36,980 nt of DNA from the NCBI GenBank assembly GCA_005240145.1, contig SBAS01000066.1:1-36980 (forward strand), in the 5' to 3' direction. Source of the stretch: Nitrosomonadales bacterium. GTDB taxonomy: Bacteria > Pseudomonadota > Gammaproteobacteria > Burkholderiales > SG8-39. The notes beneath the pieces are model-generated. The model ran no database searches. It was given only the letters and a program-made list of their open reading frames with translations, and was not told the DNA's origin. Position 1 is the stretch's first letter. Each line of letters begins with the position of its first letter. Below are positions 30,351 to 36,980 of the stretch, piece by piece. Both the position numbers and the translations under genes were made by a program.

Positions 30351-31007
30351 ATGAGCAAAAAATCTTGGATGTCGCTGCTGATCGCCGCCGGTGCCGTGTT
30401 GTCGACGGCCTCGGTCAACGTTGCCGCCCAAACGGTGGATGGGTACTGGAGGCAGGGCGCCGGTGGTCCTGTCTGGAAGAACCCGTTCGGCCAGTGCTGG
30501 CGCGCCGGGTACTGGACGCCCGCGATGGCGATCGCCGAGTGCGATCCCGACCTGTTGCCGAAACCGGCCGTCACGCCTCCCCCGCCGCCGCCCACGAAGC
30601 CGGCTGCGAAGCCTGCGGCGACGCCCAAGCCCAAGCCCAAGCCCGCGCCCGTCGCCGAGAAGGTGACGCTCGCGGCCGACGTGCTGTTCGACTTCGACAA
30701 GTCGATCCTGAAGAACGAGGGCAAGAACAAGCTCGATGACCTCGCGACCAAGGTGAAGGCCATCAACCTCGAAGTCGTGATCGCGATCGGCCACACCGAT
30801 TCGATCGGCGCCGATGCCTACAACCAGAAGCTGTCGGTGCGCCGCGCCGAGTCGGTCAAGGCCTACCTGGTGTCGAGGGGCGTGGAGCCGAACCGGATCT
30901 ACACCGAAGGCAAGGGCGAGAAGCAGCCCGTGGCGAGCAACAAGACCGCGGACGGCCGCCAGAAGAACCGCCGCGTCGAGATCGAAGTCATCGGCACGCG
31001 CAAGTAA
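30351..31007 (+). CDS. OmpA-family outer membrane/peptidoglycan-binding protein
   Basis: A 218-aa protein. The signal peptide (about 1-26, [22 protein letters not shown] region) is followed by a short [28 protein letters not shown] domain, not a full 8-strand barrel. A Pro/Lys/Ala-rich linker (about 80-102) leads to a C-terminal OmpA peptidoglycan-binding domain ([55 protein letters not shown]). The Asp and Arg that bind diaminopimelate are present. The ATG at 30351 has AGGGGA 4 nt upstream. A terminator follows the stop. Confidence 0.93.
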   Translation: MSKKSWMSLLIAAGAVLSTASVNVAAQTVDGYWRQGAGGPVWKNPFGQCWRAGYWTPAMAIAECDPDLLPKPAVTPPPPPPTKPAAKPAATPKPKPKPAPVAEKVTLAADVLFDFDKSILKNEGKNKLDDLATKVKAINLEVVIAIGHTDSIGADAYNQKLSVRRAESVKAYLVSRGVEPNRIYTEGKGEKQPVASNKTADGRQKNRRVEIEVIGTRK

Positions 31008-31022
31008 GCCGGCAGGTACCGC

Positions 31023-31050
31023 AAAAAGCCCCGCCTAGGCGGGGCTTTTT
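31023..31050 (+). terminator. Rho-independent terminator after the ompA-like gene
   Basis: A perfect stem of A5GCCCCGCC and GGCGGGGCT5 with a TA loop starts 15 nt after the stop and ends only 4 nt before the ubiG ATG. Its right arm (GGCGGGG) is also the only purine-rich stretch that could serve ubiG as a ribosome-binding site. Confidence 0.92.
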
Positions 31051-31054
31051 GTTT

Positions 31055-31768
31055 ATGGCAGCCACGCCACAGAACGCCGATCCGGACGAGCTCGCGAAAT
31101 TCGGCGAGCTCGCGCACCGCTGGTGGGACCCGCAGGGCGAGTTCCGGCCACTGCACGAACTCAATGCGCTGCGCCTGGCGTGGATCGACGGCCTCGCCGG
31201 GCTGGCGGGCAAGTGCGTGCTCGACGTCGGCTGCGGCGGCGGCATCCTGTCCGAGGCGATGGCCAGGCTCGGCGCGAACGTGACGGGAATCGATCTGTCG
31301 GAGAAGCCGCTCAGGGTTGCCGAATTGCATTTGCTCGAGTCTGGTCTTTCGGTTTCGTATCAAAAAATATCCGCCGAAGACCTTTCCAAAACACAACCCG
31401 AAACCTTTGACCTCGTCACCTGCATGGAACTGCTCGAGCACGTGCCGGATCCCGCCAGCACCGTCGCCGCCTGCGCGAGGCTCGCGAAGCCGGGCGGACG
31501 CTTGTTCTTCTCCACCATCAACCGCAATCCGAAGTCGTACCTCTTCGCCGTGCTCGGCGCGGAATACGTGCTGAAGATGCTGCCCAGGGGCACGCACGAC
31601 TATGCGCGTTTCATCAAGCCCTCCGAACTCTCGCGCTGGTGCCGCGCAGCGGGGCTGCGCTCGCTGGAGCTCAAAGGCATGACCTACAACCCGCTCACGA
31701 ACGTCTACAGCCTGGGCGAGGACTGCGACGTCAATTACGCCCTGTGCTGCGCCAAAGATGCGCGCTAA
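31055..31768 (+). CDS. ubiG: Ubiquinone biosynthesis O-methyltransferase UbiG
   Basis: A 237-aa SAM methyltransferase. The start [25 protein letters not shown] contains the UbiG-specific F..LA..WWD signature. SAM motif I is [19 protein letters not shown], followed by [23 protein letters not shown] and [20 protein letters not shown]. It performs both O-methylations of ubiquinone synthesis. The ATG lies just after the ompA terminator T run, so transcription must come from readthrough or from an unseen internal promoter. A TTG at 31049 is an alternative start. Codons at about 31320-31410 are AT-rich. Confidence 0.95.
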   Translation: MAATPQNADPDELAKFGELAHRWWDPQGEFRPLHELNALRLAWIDGLAGLAGKCVLDVGCGGGILSEAMARLGANVTGIDLSEKPLRVAELHLLESGLSVSYQKISAEDLSKTQPETFDLVTCMELLEHVPDPASTVAACARLAKPGGRLFFSTINRNPKSYLFAVLGAEYVLKMLPRGTHDYARFIKPSELSRWCRAAGLRSLELKGMTYNPLTNVYSLGEDCDVNYALCCAKDAR

Positions 31769-32420
31769 GGCGCTCGATCACGGCACGCGTGCCGTCCTGT
31801 TTGACTTCGATGGGACGCTCGCGGACACCGCAGCTGACCTTTCTCGTGCACTCAACCAACTACGTAGAGCACGCAGCGAGGCCGAATTGCCGCTCGAAGC
31901 ACTCCGGCCGTACGCCTCTTCCGGCGCGCGCGGGCTGATCGGCGCCGGCCTCGGCATCCTGCCCGAGCATCCGGAGTTCAACGCGCTGCGCGATGCGTTC
32001 CTGCGCCACTACGCCGCAGCCATCTGCGTCGACACGCGGCTCTTTCCCGGCATGGACGAGTTGCTCGCCGCCATCGAAGCGCGCGGCCTGCGCTGGGGCA
32101 TCGTCACCAACAAATCCACCCAACTCACGCGCCTTCTCGTCCAGGAGCTGGATCTCGAGGCGCGCTCCGCCTGCGTCGTCTGCGGCGACACCACAGCGCA
32201 CCTGAAGCCGCACCCCGCATCCCTCCTCCACGCCGCGAATGAGCTCAAGCTTGCGCCGGCCGAGTGCATCTATCTGGGCGACGACAAGCGCGACATCGAC
32301 GCCGCGCGCGCCGCGGGCATGCGCACCGTGGCGGTCGAGTGGGGTTACGGCAGCAACCTGTCAGCCTGGCTCGCCGACGACATCATCGCGCGGCCGATGG
32401 ACTTGATCCTGCGGCTCTGA
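31758..32420 (+). CDS. gph: Phosphoglycolate phosphatase
   Basis: A 220-aa HAD-superfamily hydrolase. The nucleophile motif is [12 protein letters not shown], the cap region is [15 protein letters not shown], motif II is GIVTNKST, and motif III/IV is [10 protein letters not shown]...[18 protein letters not shown]. It dephosphorylates 2-phosphoglycolate formed by DNA repair or oxygenase side reactions. It overlaps ubiG by 11 nt. The ubiG-gph pair is standard in proteobacteria. Confidence 0.94.
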   Translation: MRAKALDHGTRAVLFDFDGTLADTAADLSRALNQLRRARSEAELPLEALRPYASSGARGLIGAGLGILPEHPEFNALRDAFLRHYAAAICVDTRLFPGMDELLAAIEARGLRWGIVTNKSTQLTRLLVQELDLEARSACVVCGDTTAHLKPHPASLLHAANELKLAPAECIYLGDDKRDIDAARAAGMRTVAVEWGYGSNLSAWLADDIIARPMDLILRL

Positions 32421-32432
32421 ACCCCGATATGG

Positions 32433-32438
32433 GATAAT
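32433..32438 (+). promoter_or_regulatory. Candidate -10 box for ssrA
   Basis: GATAAT lies 13 nt after the gph stop and about 25 nt before the mature tmRNA 5' end, allowing a short leader to be removed by RNase P. No clear -35 is visible at 16-18 nt, so confidence is limited. Confidence 0.4.
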
Positions 32439-32463
32439 GGTCTTAAGTCGTACTGTCCGAAAC

Positions 32464-32829
32464 GGGGGTGACCTGGTTTCGACGCAGGTATTGAAGCAGC
32501 ACAGGGCATGCCGAGGACCAGAGCCCTCGTAAATCCATCTGGAAACACTTCAAACGCCAACGACACGCGTTTCGCTCTAGCCGCCTAATACCGGCTAGAC
32601 GCTGCACTAACCTGCTGGTGGGTTAGGCCTCGAAAGAGGTGCAGCGTCATTTTCACCAGCCTCTCCTCCGGGTTTGGCCGCTTGGCCCGGGGGATCCGTC
32701 GAAGCGGCTAGTCGAGGATCAGCCTGCCGGTTGGCGGGTCCAAGGCGAAGCTCAAACAACCAGGCTAAGCATGTAGTCCTGACTGTGGATGACTTGCGGA
32801 CGCGAGTTCGATTCTCGCCACCTCCACCA
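32464..32829 (+). ncRNA. ssrA: tmRNA (transfer-messenger RNA)
   Basis: The 5' end GGGGGTGACCTGGTTTCGAC pairs with the 3' acceptor strand CACCTCC, followed by discriminator A and an encoded CCA ending at 32829. The T-arm GCGAGTTCGATTCTCGC is intact. An internal reading frame encodes the proteolysis tag, and the pseudoknot regions lie between. The one-piece form (366 nt) rescues stalled ribosomes with SmpB. It lies just after gph and ends in a strong terminator. Confidence 0.97.
32556..32588 (+). other. tmRNA tag-peptide reading frame (ANDTRFALAA)
   Basis: From the resume codon GCC the frame reads ANDTRFALAA then TAA. The C-terminal ALAA is the ClpXP/ClpAP degradation signal. The usual betaproteobacterial tag I recall is ANDERFALAA, so the E to T change is a small variant in the SspB-contact half. 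Confidence 0.92.
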
Positions 32830-32835
32830 TTTACC

Positions 32836-32869
32836 AAAATCCCGACTCTTATCAGTTGGGATTTTTTTT
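32836..32869 (+). terminator. Rho-independent terminator of ssrA
   Basis: A 12-bp stem (AAAATCCCGACT with AGTTGGGATTTT, one G-U wobble) with loop CTTATC is followed by a continuing T run. It starts 7 nt after the tmRNA CCA. Confidence 0.93.
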
Positions 32870-32975
32870 GCCCGTTCCCCCAGTGAAAACGGTTTTTTGC
32901 TCTTGAGCGCCGCCGCGCCGTCGCCGCCGTTTTCAACGCCAAACCCGGGAATTCCTCTCTCTGTTATCAGTCGGT

Positions 32976-32993
32976 CTCTTGAGCGTTCAAGAG
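32976..32993. repeat. Short inverted repeat downstream of ssrA
   Basis: CTCTTGA and TCAAGAG are a 7-bp perfect inverted repeat around GCGT. It sits in the gene-free stretch 32870-33425, which holds only remnants (see neighbouring entries). No gene uses it obviously; it could be an operator or a scar end. The direct repeat CTGGTCAAT (two copies near 33245-33275) lies nearby. Confidence 0.4.
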
Positions 32994-33007
32994 GTCGACT
33001 CCAGTGT

Positions 33008-33185
33008 TTACGGGGCTTGGCGGGCAGCGGGTGCGAGAAGTAATTTGGTCGGGCAGTGGGGATAGCCGGTGAGCTTCGAGAGCATCAGCACCGCGGTGCC
33101 GCGCGTTGCCGGATTCGACTTGATGCGCTCGCAGACCTCCAGGCTGTTGCTGCGCAAGCAGAATTGACCATCGTGCGCGAATTGC
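33008..33185 (-). pseudogene. Remnant of a response-regulator receiver domain
   Basis: Read on the minus strand the frame gives NSLEVCERIKSNPATRGTA followed by VLMLSKLTG, then degenerates and stops at 33010-33008. The piece strongly resembles helix 3 to beta 4 of receiver domains (the EVCRRIK.NP..R..PV..LSAL pattern). There is no start codon, no phospho-acceptor segment upstream and no continuation, so it is a decayed fragment. The parent gene is not visible nearby. Confidence 0.5.
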
Positions 33186-33289
33186 ACTGATCACCCGATA
33201 TTGGTTAATTTCCTTTTCTCGCCAAGCACTTGTAGGTGCGCCGCCCTGGTCAATCTAGGCGCGCAGGTCTGGTCAATACGCGTCGCGCA

Positions 33290-33403
33290 ATCAACAAGCG
33301 CGCCAAAAAGGAAGGCTGGGGCCACTACGAAATCGATGCCAGCCACAACCCTCACATCACCGCGCCCGAAGCGCTCGCGGCAATACTAGAAGAAATTGCA
33401 GGC
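33290..33403 (+). pseudogene. Remnant of an alpha/beta-hydrolase C-terminus
   Basis: The plus-strand frame reads INKRAKKEGWGHYEIDASHN followed by PHITAPEALAAILEEIAG. This resembles the end of esterase-type alpha/beta hydrolases, where the catalytic His sits in an E.DASH.PH...P region. No N-terminal part, nucleophile Ser or start is present. It stops being recognisable just before higA, which lies on the other strand. Confidence 0.45.
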
Positions 33404-33425
33404 CGCGCGGGGAATGGAATTCATT

Positions 33426-33752
33426 TCAGGCAGCGCGACGCAGTCCCTTGCGGCCTTCAGATTCCGATCGGTCCGCCAATTTCGGCAGACGGCGGATAAC
33501 CGCACCGGCCTTTTGCTCAGCCAGACGGAGTTCGTACAACTTTTGCAAGTTGAGCCAGAACTCGGCGCTGGTGCCGAAAAAATGCGCCAGCCGCAGGCCA
33601 CTGTCACCGGTAATGGCCCGCTGGCCATTCAGTATTCCGGTAATCCTGTTGGTCGGAACGCGCAACTGCCGTCCGAGTTCGGCCGCGCTCATGCCAAGTT
33701 CCTTGAGTTGCTCGGCCAGATGTTCCCCTGGGTGAATCGCGCTGCGTGGCAT
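33426..33752 (-). CDS. higA: HigA-family XRE antitoxin
   Basis: A 108-aa protein starting MPRSAIHPGEHLAEQLKELG. The helix-turn-helix is in MSAAELGRQLRVPTNRITGI and LNGQRAITGDSGLRLAHFFG, followed by TSAEFWLNLQKLYELRLAEQ, the hallmark tail of HigA antitoxins. The ATG at 33752 has GAGGA 7 nt upstream, beginning right after the stop of the higB remnant. With its toxin gone it cannot serve the usual addiction role, but the protein itself looks intact and may still bind DNA. Confidence 0.92.
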   Translation of the reverse strand: MPRSAIHPGEHLAEQLKELGMSAAELGRQLRVPTNRITGILNGQRAITGDSGLRLAHFFGTSAEFWLNLQKLYELRLAEQKAGAVIRRLPKLADRSESEGRKGLRRAA

Positions 33753-33762
33753 ACCGTGTTCC

Positions 33763-33852
33763 TCAGTGATAATCGACGATCTCGACATTGACCGGCCCCG
33801 GCGAGCGGTGCGACCATTCAAAGCATATGCGCCATCGATCGTTGATGCGCAT
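33763..33852 (-). pseudogene. Truncated higB toxin, C-terminal 29 residues only
   Basis: The frame reads MRINDRWRICFEWSHRSPG followed by PVNVEIVDYH and TGA, matching the C-terminal end of HigB/RelE-type toxins (IRINDQWRICF...VEIVDYH). The N-terminal two thirds are missing. Just past 33853 the sequence becomes the start of the plus-strand Bug gene, so a rearrangement joined the two. The gap to higA (10 nt) is the normal higBA spacing. Confidence 0.8.
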
Positions 33853-33858
33853 TGTTCC

Positions 33859-34836
33859 ATGGGGGATAACTTGCCGAACATCCTGAGAATGCTAATCGCT
33901 CTAGCCGGCGCGGTGCTGACGTTCCCGGTGGCCGCCCAGACGTTTCCGAGCCAACCAATTCGCCTCATCGCCCCCTTCCCGCCTGGCGGCAGCGTGGACA
34001 TCATGGCGCGCCTCATCGCCGAGCCGCTCGGCAAGGAGCTGAATACCCGCATCGTCATCGACAACCGCTCGGGCGCTTCGGGCAACATCGGCATGGAGGC
34101 CGCGGCGCGCGCCGCGCCCGATGGCTACACGGTGGTGCTGAATACCATACCGCTGGTCACCAACAAGAGCCTGTTCGCCAAGCTCAGCTGGGACCCGATC
34201 AGGGATTTCGCGCCGGTCGGGATGGTCGCGACCGGGCCGCACGTCCTGGTGGTCCACCCCAAGGTGCCGGCAGCGAAGGTGGCAGACCTGGTGCGGCTGG
34301 CGCGCGCGCGCCCGGGCAAGCTGAGCTACGCCTCGGCGGGCGTGGGCACGACGTTCCATTTCTGCGCCGAAATGTTCAAGGACGCGACCGGCACGTTCAT
34401 CCTGCACATTCCCTATCGCGGCGGCGGCCCGGCCCTGCTCGACACGCTCGCCGGGCAGGTCGAATTGAGCTTTCCAACGCTCTCGGCGGCCTTGCCGCAT
34501 GTGAAAGCAGGCACGTTGCGGGCGCTCGCGGTCACCGATACGACACGCACTTCATTGCTGCCCGATGTGCCGACGCTGCGCGAAGCGGGCGTCAAGGACT
34601 TCCAGTTCACGCAGTGGCTCGCGCTGCTCGCGCCCGCCGGCACGCCCCAGCCCGTCGTCTCCCGGCTCAGTACCGCGTTGCGCAGCATCCTCAACGGCCA
34701 GGAGATGCGCGGCAGATTCCAGCCGCAGGGCTTCGAGCCTTTCCAGACCACGCCGGAGGAGGCGGGGAAGTTCCTCGCCGCCGAAGTCGAGCGCTACGCG
34801 AAACTCATCAAGGCGAAGGGCATCACCTCCGACTGA
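33859..34836 (+). CDS. Bug/TctC-type tripartite tricarboxylate transporter substrate-binding protein
   Basis: About 325 aa. A signal peptide (MLIALAGAVLTFPVAAQ region) leads to the family core: FPSQPIRLIAPFPPGGSVDI, IDNRSGASGNIGMEAAARAAPDGYT, a HIPYRGGGPALLDTLAGQVEL loop, and KAGTLRALAVTDTTRTSLLPDVPTL. Such periplasmic proteins are abundant orphans in betaproteobacteria and bind carboxylates. No TctA/TctB permease genes adjoin. The start is uncertain: ATG 33859, TTG 33871 (GGGGG 6 nt upstream) or ATG 33889. Its stop overlaps the ligase start (TGATG), so the binding protein and the ligase may handle the same acid. Confidence 0.9.
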   Translation: MGDNLPNILRMLIALAGAVLTFPVAAQTFPSQPIRLIAPFPPGGSVDIMARLIAEPLGKELNTRIVIDNRSGASGNIGMEAAARAAPDGYTVVLNTIPLVTNKSLFAKLSWDPIRDFAPVGMVATGPHVLVVHPKVPAAKVADLVRLARARPGKLSYASAGVGTTFHFCAEMFKDATGTFILHIPYRGGGPALLDTLAGQVELSFPTLSAALPHVKAGTLRALAVTDTTRTSLLPDVPTLREAGVKDFQFTQWLALLAPAGTPQPVVSRLSTALRSILNGQEMRGRFQPQGFEPFQTTPEEAGKFLAAEVERYAKLIKAKGITSD

Positions 34837-36380
34837 TGAGCCAGATGACCGGCGCCGAAGCGATGGTGCGCAAGGCCCAGACCATCCCCGAGACGATTCG
34901 GCGCCACGCGCGCGAGCACGGCGAGCGCATCGCCTACTGGACGCCCGGGCGCACCTGGAGCTTCGCCCAGCTCGACGAAGCCTCGAGCCGCATCGCGCAG
35001 GGCCTGAAAAGCCTCGGCATCGGCCCGGGCGACCGCGTCGCCTGCCTTACCAAGCGCACCGCCGATTGCGTCGCGCTGGTGCTGGGTGCGAACAAGGTTG
35101 GCGCGGTCTGCATGCCGGTCAACTGGCGGCTCGCGCCGCCTGAAATCGACTACATCGTGGAGAACGGCAAGGCGAAGCTGATGATGGCGGATGCCGCTTT
35201 CCCGTATCGGAAGATTCAAACCTTCGTGACGGAAGAATTCTCATCCTGGTACGGCAAGTTCGCGCCGGAAGACGCGGGCTATCGGCCGGAGCCGGACGAA
35301 ACCGCCCTCCAGCTCTACTCTTCAGGGACGACCGGGCTGCCGAAGGGCGTCGAATTGACGCACCGCAACCTGAGCGCCGGCATGATGGACGCGGTTCCGG
35401 CGGCGATCGGCTATCACGGCGCGCCGGACGTGATGCTGAATGCACTGCCCACGTATCACATCGCGGGGGTCGGGGTGGCGCTCCTGACCGCGTCCAAGGG
35501 CGGCATGAGCGTGCTCTATCCCGATTTCGATCCGGCGACGGTGGTGGCCTCGATCGCCGAGCACCGCATCACGCATTCCTTCCTGGTGCCGGCCATGATC
35601 CAGTTCATGCTGCAGGTACCCGGCGCGGACCGGGCCGATTACGCGTCGCTGAAGGGTATCTCCTACGGCGCCTCGCCGATCTCGGAAAAGGTGCTGCTCG
35701 AGGCCATGCGCACCTTCAAGTGTCACTTCATGCAGGTCTACGGCCTGACCGAGACCACCGGCGCCATCACCTGCCTGCCGCCCGAGGACCACGACCCGGA
35801 GGGGCCGAAGCGCGAACTGCTGCGCTCGGCGGGCAAGGCGATCGACGGCGTCGAGCTGCGGGTGGTGGACGCTGCCGGGCGCGACTGCGCGGAGGGCGAC
35901 GTGGGCGAAGTCTGGATCCGCTCGGCCCAGAACATGAAAGGCTATTGGTCGAACAGCAAGGCCACGGCTGAGGCTTTTGTCACAGGCTGGTTCCGTTCGG
36001 GGGATGCGGGCTACCTGCGGGGCGGCTACCTCTTCCTGCACGACCGCATCAAGGACATGATCGTCTCGGGCGGGGAGAACATCTACCCGGCCGAAGTCGA
36101 GAACGCGCTGATGCAGCACCCGGCGGTGGCCGACGGCGCCGTGATCGGGGTGCCGGACGAGAAGTGGGGCGAGGCGGTGAAGGCCTGCGTGGTGCTGAAA
36201 AGCGGCGCCAGCGCAACCGCGCAGGAGATCATCGCGTTCATGCGCCAGCGCATCGCGCACTTCAAATGCCCGAGCACGGTGAACTTCATGGCAACGATTC
36301 CGCGCAACCCGACCGGAAAAATCTTGAAGCGAGTGTTGCGGGAGCCGTACTGGATTGGCAGGACGAGGCGCGTGAACTAA
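34836..36380 (+). CDS. Acyl-CoA synthetase (AMP-dependent, fatty/aromatic acid-CoA ligase)
   Basis: A 514-aa ANL-superfamily enzyme. The P-loop-like motif is LYSSGTTGLPKGVELTHRNL, A5 is QVYGLTETTGAI, A7/A8 is GWFRSGDAGYLRGGYLFLHDRIKDMIVSGGENIYP, and the catalytic lysine is in PRNPTGKILKRVLRE near the end. It activates a carboxylic acid to its CoA ester via an acyl-AMP; the acid cannot be read from sequence. The start ATG shares a base with the Bug gene stop. A longer upstream frame is out of context and rejected. Confidence 0.92.
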   Translation: MSQMTGAEAMVRKAQTIPETIRRHAREHGERIAYWTPGRTWSFAQLDEASSRIAQGLKSLGIGPGDRVACLTKRTADCVALVLGANKVGAVCMPVNWRLAPPEIDYIVENGKAKLMMADAAFPYRKIQTFVTEEFSSWYGKFAPEDAGYRPEPDETALQLYSSGTTGLPKGVELTHRNLSAGMMDAVPAAIGYHGAPDVMLNALPTYHIAGVGVALLTASKGGMSVLYPDFDPATVVASIAEHRITHSFLVPAMIQFMLQVPGADRADYASLKGISYGASPISEKVLLEAMRTFKCHFMQVYGLTETTGAITCLPPEDHDPEGPKRELLRSAGKAIDGVELRVVDAAGRDCAEGDVGEVWIRSAQNMKGYWSNSKATAEAFVTGWFRSGDAGYLRGGYLFLHDRIKDMIVSGGENIYPAEVENALMQHPAVADGAVIGVPDEKWGEAVKACVVLKSGASATAQEIIAFMRQRIAHFKCPSTVNFMATIPRNPTGKILKRVLREPYWIGRTRRVN

Positions 36381-36396
36381 ACGCGGCAGAACCTGC

Positions 36397-36422
36397 GGAC
36401 AGCCCGGTCTCCCGGGCTGTCC
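36397..36422. terminator. Inverted repeat between convergent genes, possible terminator
   Basis: An 11-bp perfect stem (GGACAGCCCGG with CCGGGCTGTCC, loop TCTC) starts 16 nt after the ligase stop and lies downstream of the minus-strand micro-ORF too. There is no T run on either side, so it is either a weak terminator or an mRNA 3'-end stabiliser. Confidence 0.5.
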
Positions 36423-36432
36423 ACAGAGCTAA

Positions 36433-36477
36433 CTACTTCTTTTTTTGGCCTTTTTTCTTGGCTTTTTTCTTCGCCAT
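36433..36477 (-). CDS. 14-residue lysine-rich micro-ORF
   Basis: ATG at 36477 is preceded by AAAGGAG with a 5-nt gap, a near-perfect Shine-Dalgarno. The frame encodes MAKKKAKKKGQKKK and then stops (TAG). Nine of 14 residues are lysine. The lysine codons mix AAA and AAG in A-rich runs unlike the GC-rich surroundings. I do not recognise a named family. Short Lys/Ala peptides of this kind resemble tails of histone-like or ribosome-associated proteins, but function is unknown. A leader of up to 190 nt lies upstream and an inverted repeat lies downstream. Confidence 0.6.
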   Translation of the reverse strand: MAKKKAKKKGQKKK

Positions 36478-36672
36478 GGGAACTCCTTTATGGGTTGGAG
36501 AGACAATCACGCGCGCGCATTCCAGATTGGGTGCACGCGCGATTCAGGCACCGGAGCAAGCCGCGGCGCTTTGAATTCGGAAAGCGGGAAATTGCAAAAG
36601 AAGAAAACTGGAACGCGACGATTGGCCTTGAACTAGGCAACGCTGCGTGTTTTGGTAGTCATCACGGAGACG

Positions 36673-36702
36673 ATTAATACTCCATAACCTGAATCCGTGC
36701 AA
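36673..36702 (-). promoter_or_regulatory. Weak promoter candidate for the micro-ORF transcript
   Basis: On the minus strand TTGCAC and TATTAAT are 17 nt apart, directly after the EAL gene stop. Matches are modest (3/6 and 4/6). The 36478-36722 gap otherwise shows only a GC-alternating inverted repeat near 36510-36542 (GCGCGCGC with GCACGCGCG). I see no gene in it. Confidence 0.25.
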
Positions 36703-36722
36703 CTTTGATGTCGTGCCGCCGG

Positions 36723-36980
36723 TCAGGTTTTGAATAATTCTTCGATCGGTTGGGGCTTGCGCACGCCGAATCCCTGCGCGTAGCCGACCTTGAGCACGCC
36801 GAGGTTCTGCAGGATCGCCTCCTCTTCCACGCACTCGGCGATCACGCCCACGCGCACGATCGCCTTGAGCTTGGCCGCGGCGGCGGCGTTGCGCTGGCTG
36901 TTGCGCACGATGGTGCCGTCCACCTTCACGTAGTCCACCAGCAGCGCCTTCAGCGGCTCGAAGGACACCGAGCGGCGCGC
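36723..36980 (-). CDS. EAL-domain protein, C-terminal end only (runs off window)
   Basis: The open frame enters from the window edge and ends at 36723. It reads SFEPLKALLVDYVKVDGTIV, then a helix, VIAECVEEEAILQNLGVLKV and GYAQGFGVRKPQPIEELF. This is the last third of an EAL domain: the KVDG lysine, the AE(C)VE glutamate and the YAQGFG glutamine are visible. The upstream catalytic half cannot be judged. It is likely a c-di-GMP phosphodiesterase or GGDEF-EAL protein. Confidence 0.8.
   Translation of the reverse strand, partial: ARRSVSFEPLKALLVDYVKVDGTIVRNSQRNAAAAAKLKAIVRVGVIAECVEEEAILQNLGVLKVGYAQGFGVRKPQPIEELFKT

Noticed and set aside
32464-32830. Genomic-island attachment site at the tmRNA 3' end
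   Set aside because: The tmRNA 3' sequence is not repeated anywhere downstream in this window and no integrase is present, so an att site cannot be supported.
34614-34835. Acyl-CoA ligase extended upstream
   Set aside because: The extension lies within the Bug gene in another frame and has low-complexity Arg/Ala content. TGATG at 34834-34838 marks the normal start.
36495-36677. Short plus-strand frames downstream of the acyl-CoA ligase
   Set aside because: No ribosome-binding site, no recognisable similarity and Arg-rich composition; they overlap the likely leader of the minus-strand micro-ORF.

Overview
The window is high-GC DNA from a betaproteobacterium, probably a Burkholderiales- or Nitrosomonadales-like lineage. 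Three things support this: the gene order gyrA-serC-serA-pheA-hisC-tyrA-aroA-cmk-rpsA-ihfB-lapA-lapB-ugd-rfaE1-hldD-cysM, the mtaD-ompA-ubiG-gph block on the other side of gyrA, and an orphan Bug/TctC-type solute-binding gene beside an acyl-CoA ligase gene. The tmRNA tag (ANDTRFALAA) also fits this class. Most of the window is ordinary core genome. I did not find a clearly new multi-gene system, and the most unusual material is in a small accessory island and several short non-coding or micro-coding elements.

Layout. Bases 1-5009 (+) hold a partial membrane hybrid histidine kinase (MASE1-like/CHASE/PAS x3/HisKA/HATPase/REC) whose stop overlaps a REC-EAL c-di-GMP phosphodiesterase response regulator. 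A tRNA-Ser(UGA) (-) and a Bax-inhibitor-1-like membrane protein (+) follow, ending at a bidirectional terminator near 5990. From about 28.9 kb down to 6.0 kb nearly every gene is on the minus strand, in a tightly packed series. It encodes DNA gyrase A, then serine and aromatic amino acid/histidine enzymes, then ribosomal protein S1, IHF-beta, LapA/LapB, UDP-glucose dehydrogenase and two LPS heptose enzymes, then CysM, and finally a PolB-like exonuclease, RlmD and an ASCH-domain protein. Many junctions are 1-11 nt overlaps, so translational coupling is likely.

An accessory island of about 2.6 kb (17055-19621) separates aroA from cmk, genes that are usually adjacent. It holds an orphan VapB-type antitoxin, a Phd/VapC toxin-antitoxin pair, an ABC substrate-binding gene broken by one in-frame stop, and a nucleotidyltransferase with an overlapping small partner gene. 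Next to it, cmk has no ATG, GTG or TTG start upstream of its P-loop. The only plausible start is CTG, exactly where an ATG would be expected.

Bases 28960-32420 (+) carry an MTA/SAH deaminase-like amidohydrolase, an OmpA-family protein with a striking leader hairpin, UbiG and Gph. The tmRNA gene ssrA (32464-32829) with a strong terminator follows. Downstream, 32.9-33.85 kb is a graveyard of gene remnants (a REC-domain piece, an alpha/beta-hydrolase tail, a decapitated higB) next to an intact higA. Then come the Bug protein and acyl-CoA ligase pair, a 14-codon lysine-rich micro-ORF with an excellent ribosome-binding site (36433-36477), and the C-terminal end of an EAL-domain gene running off the window.
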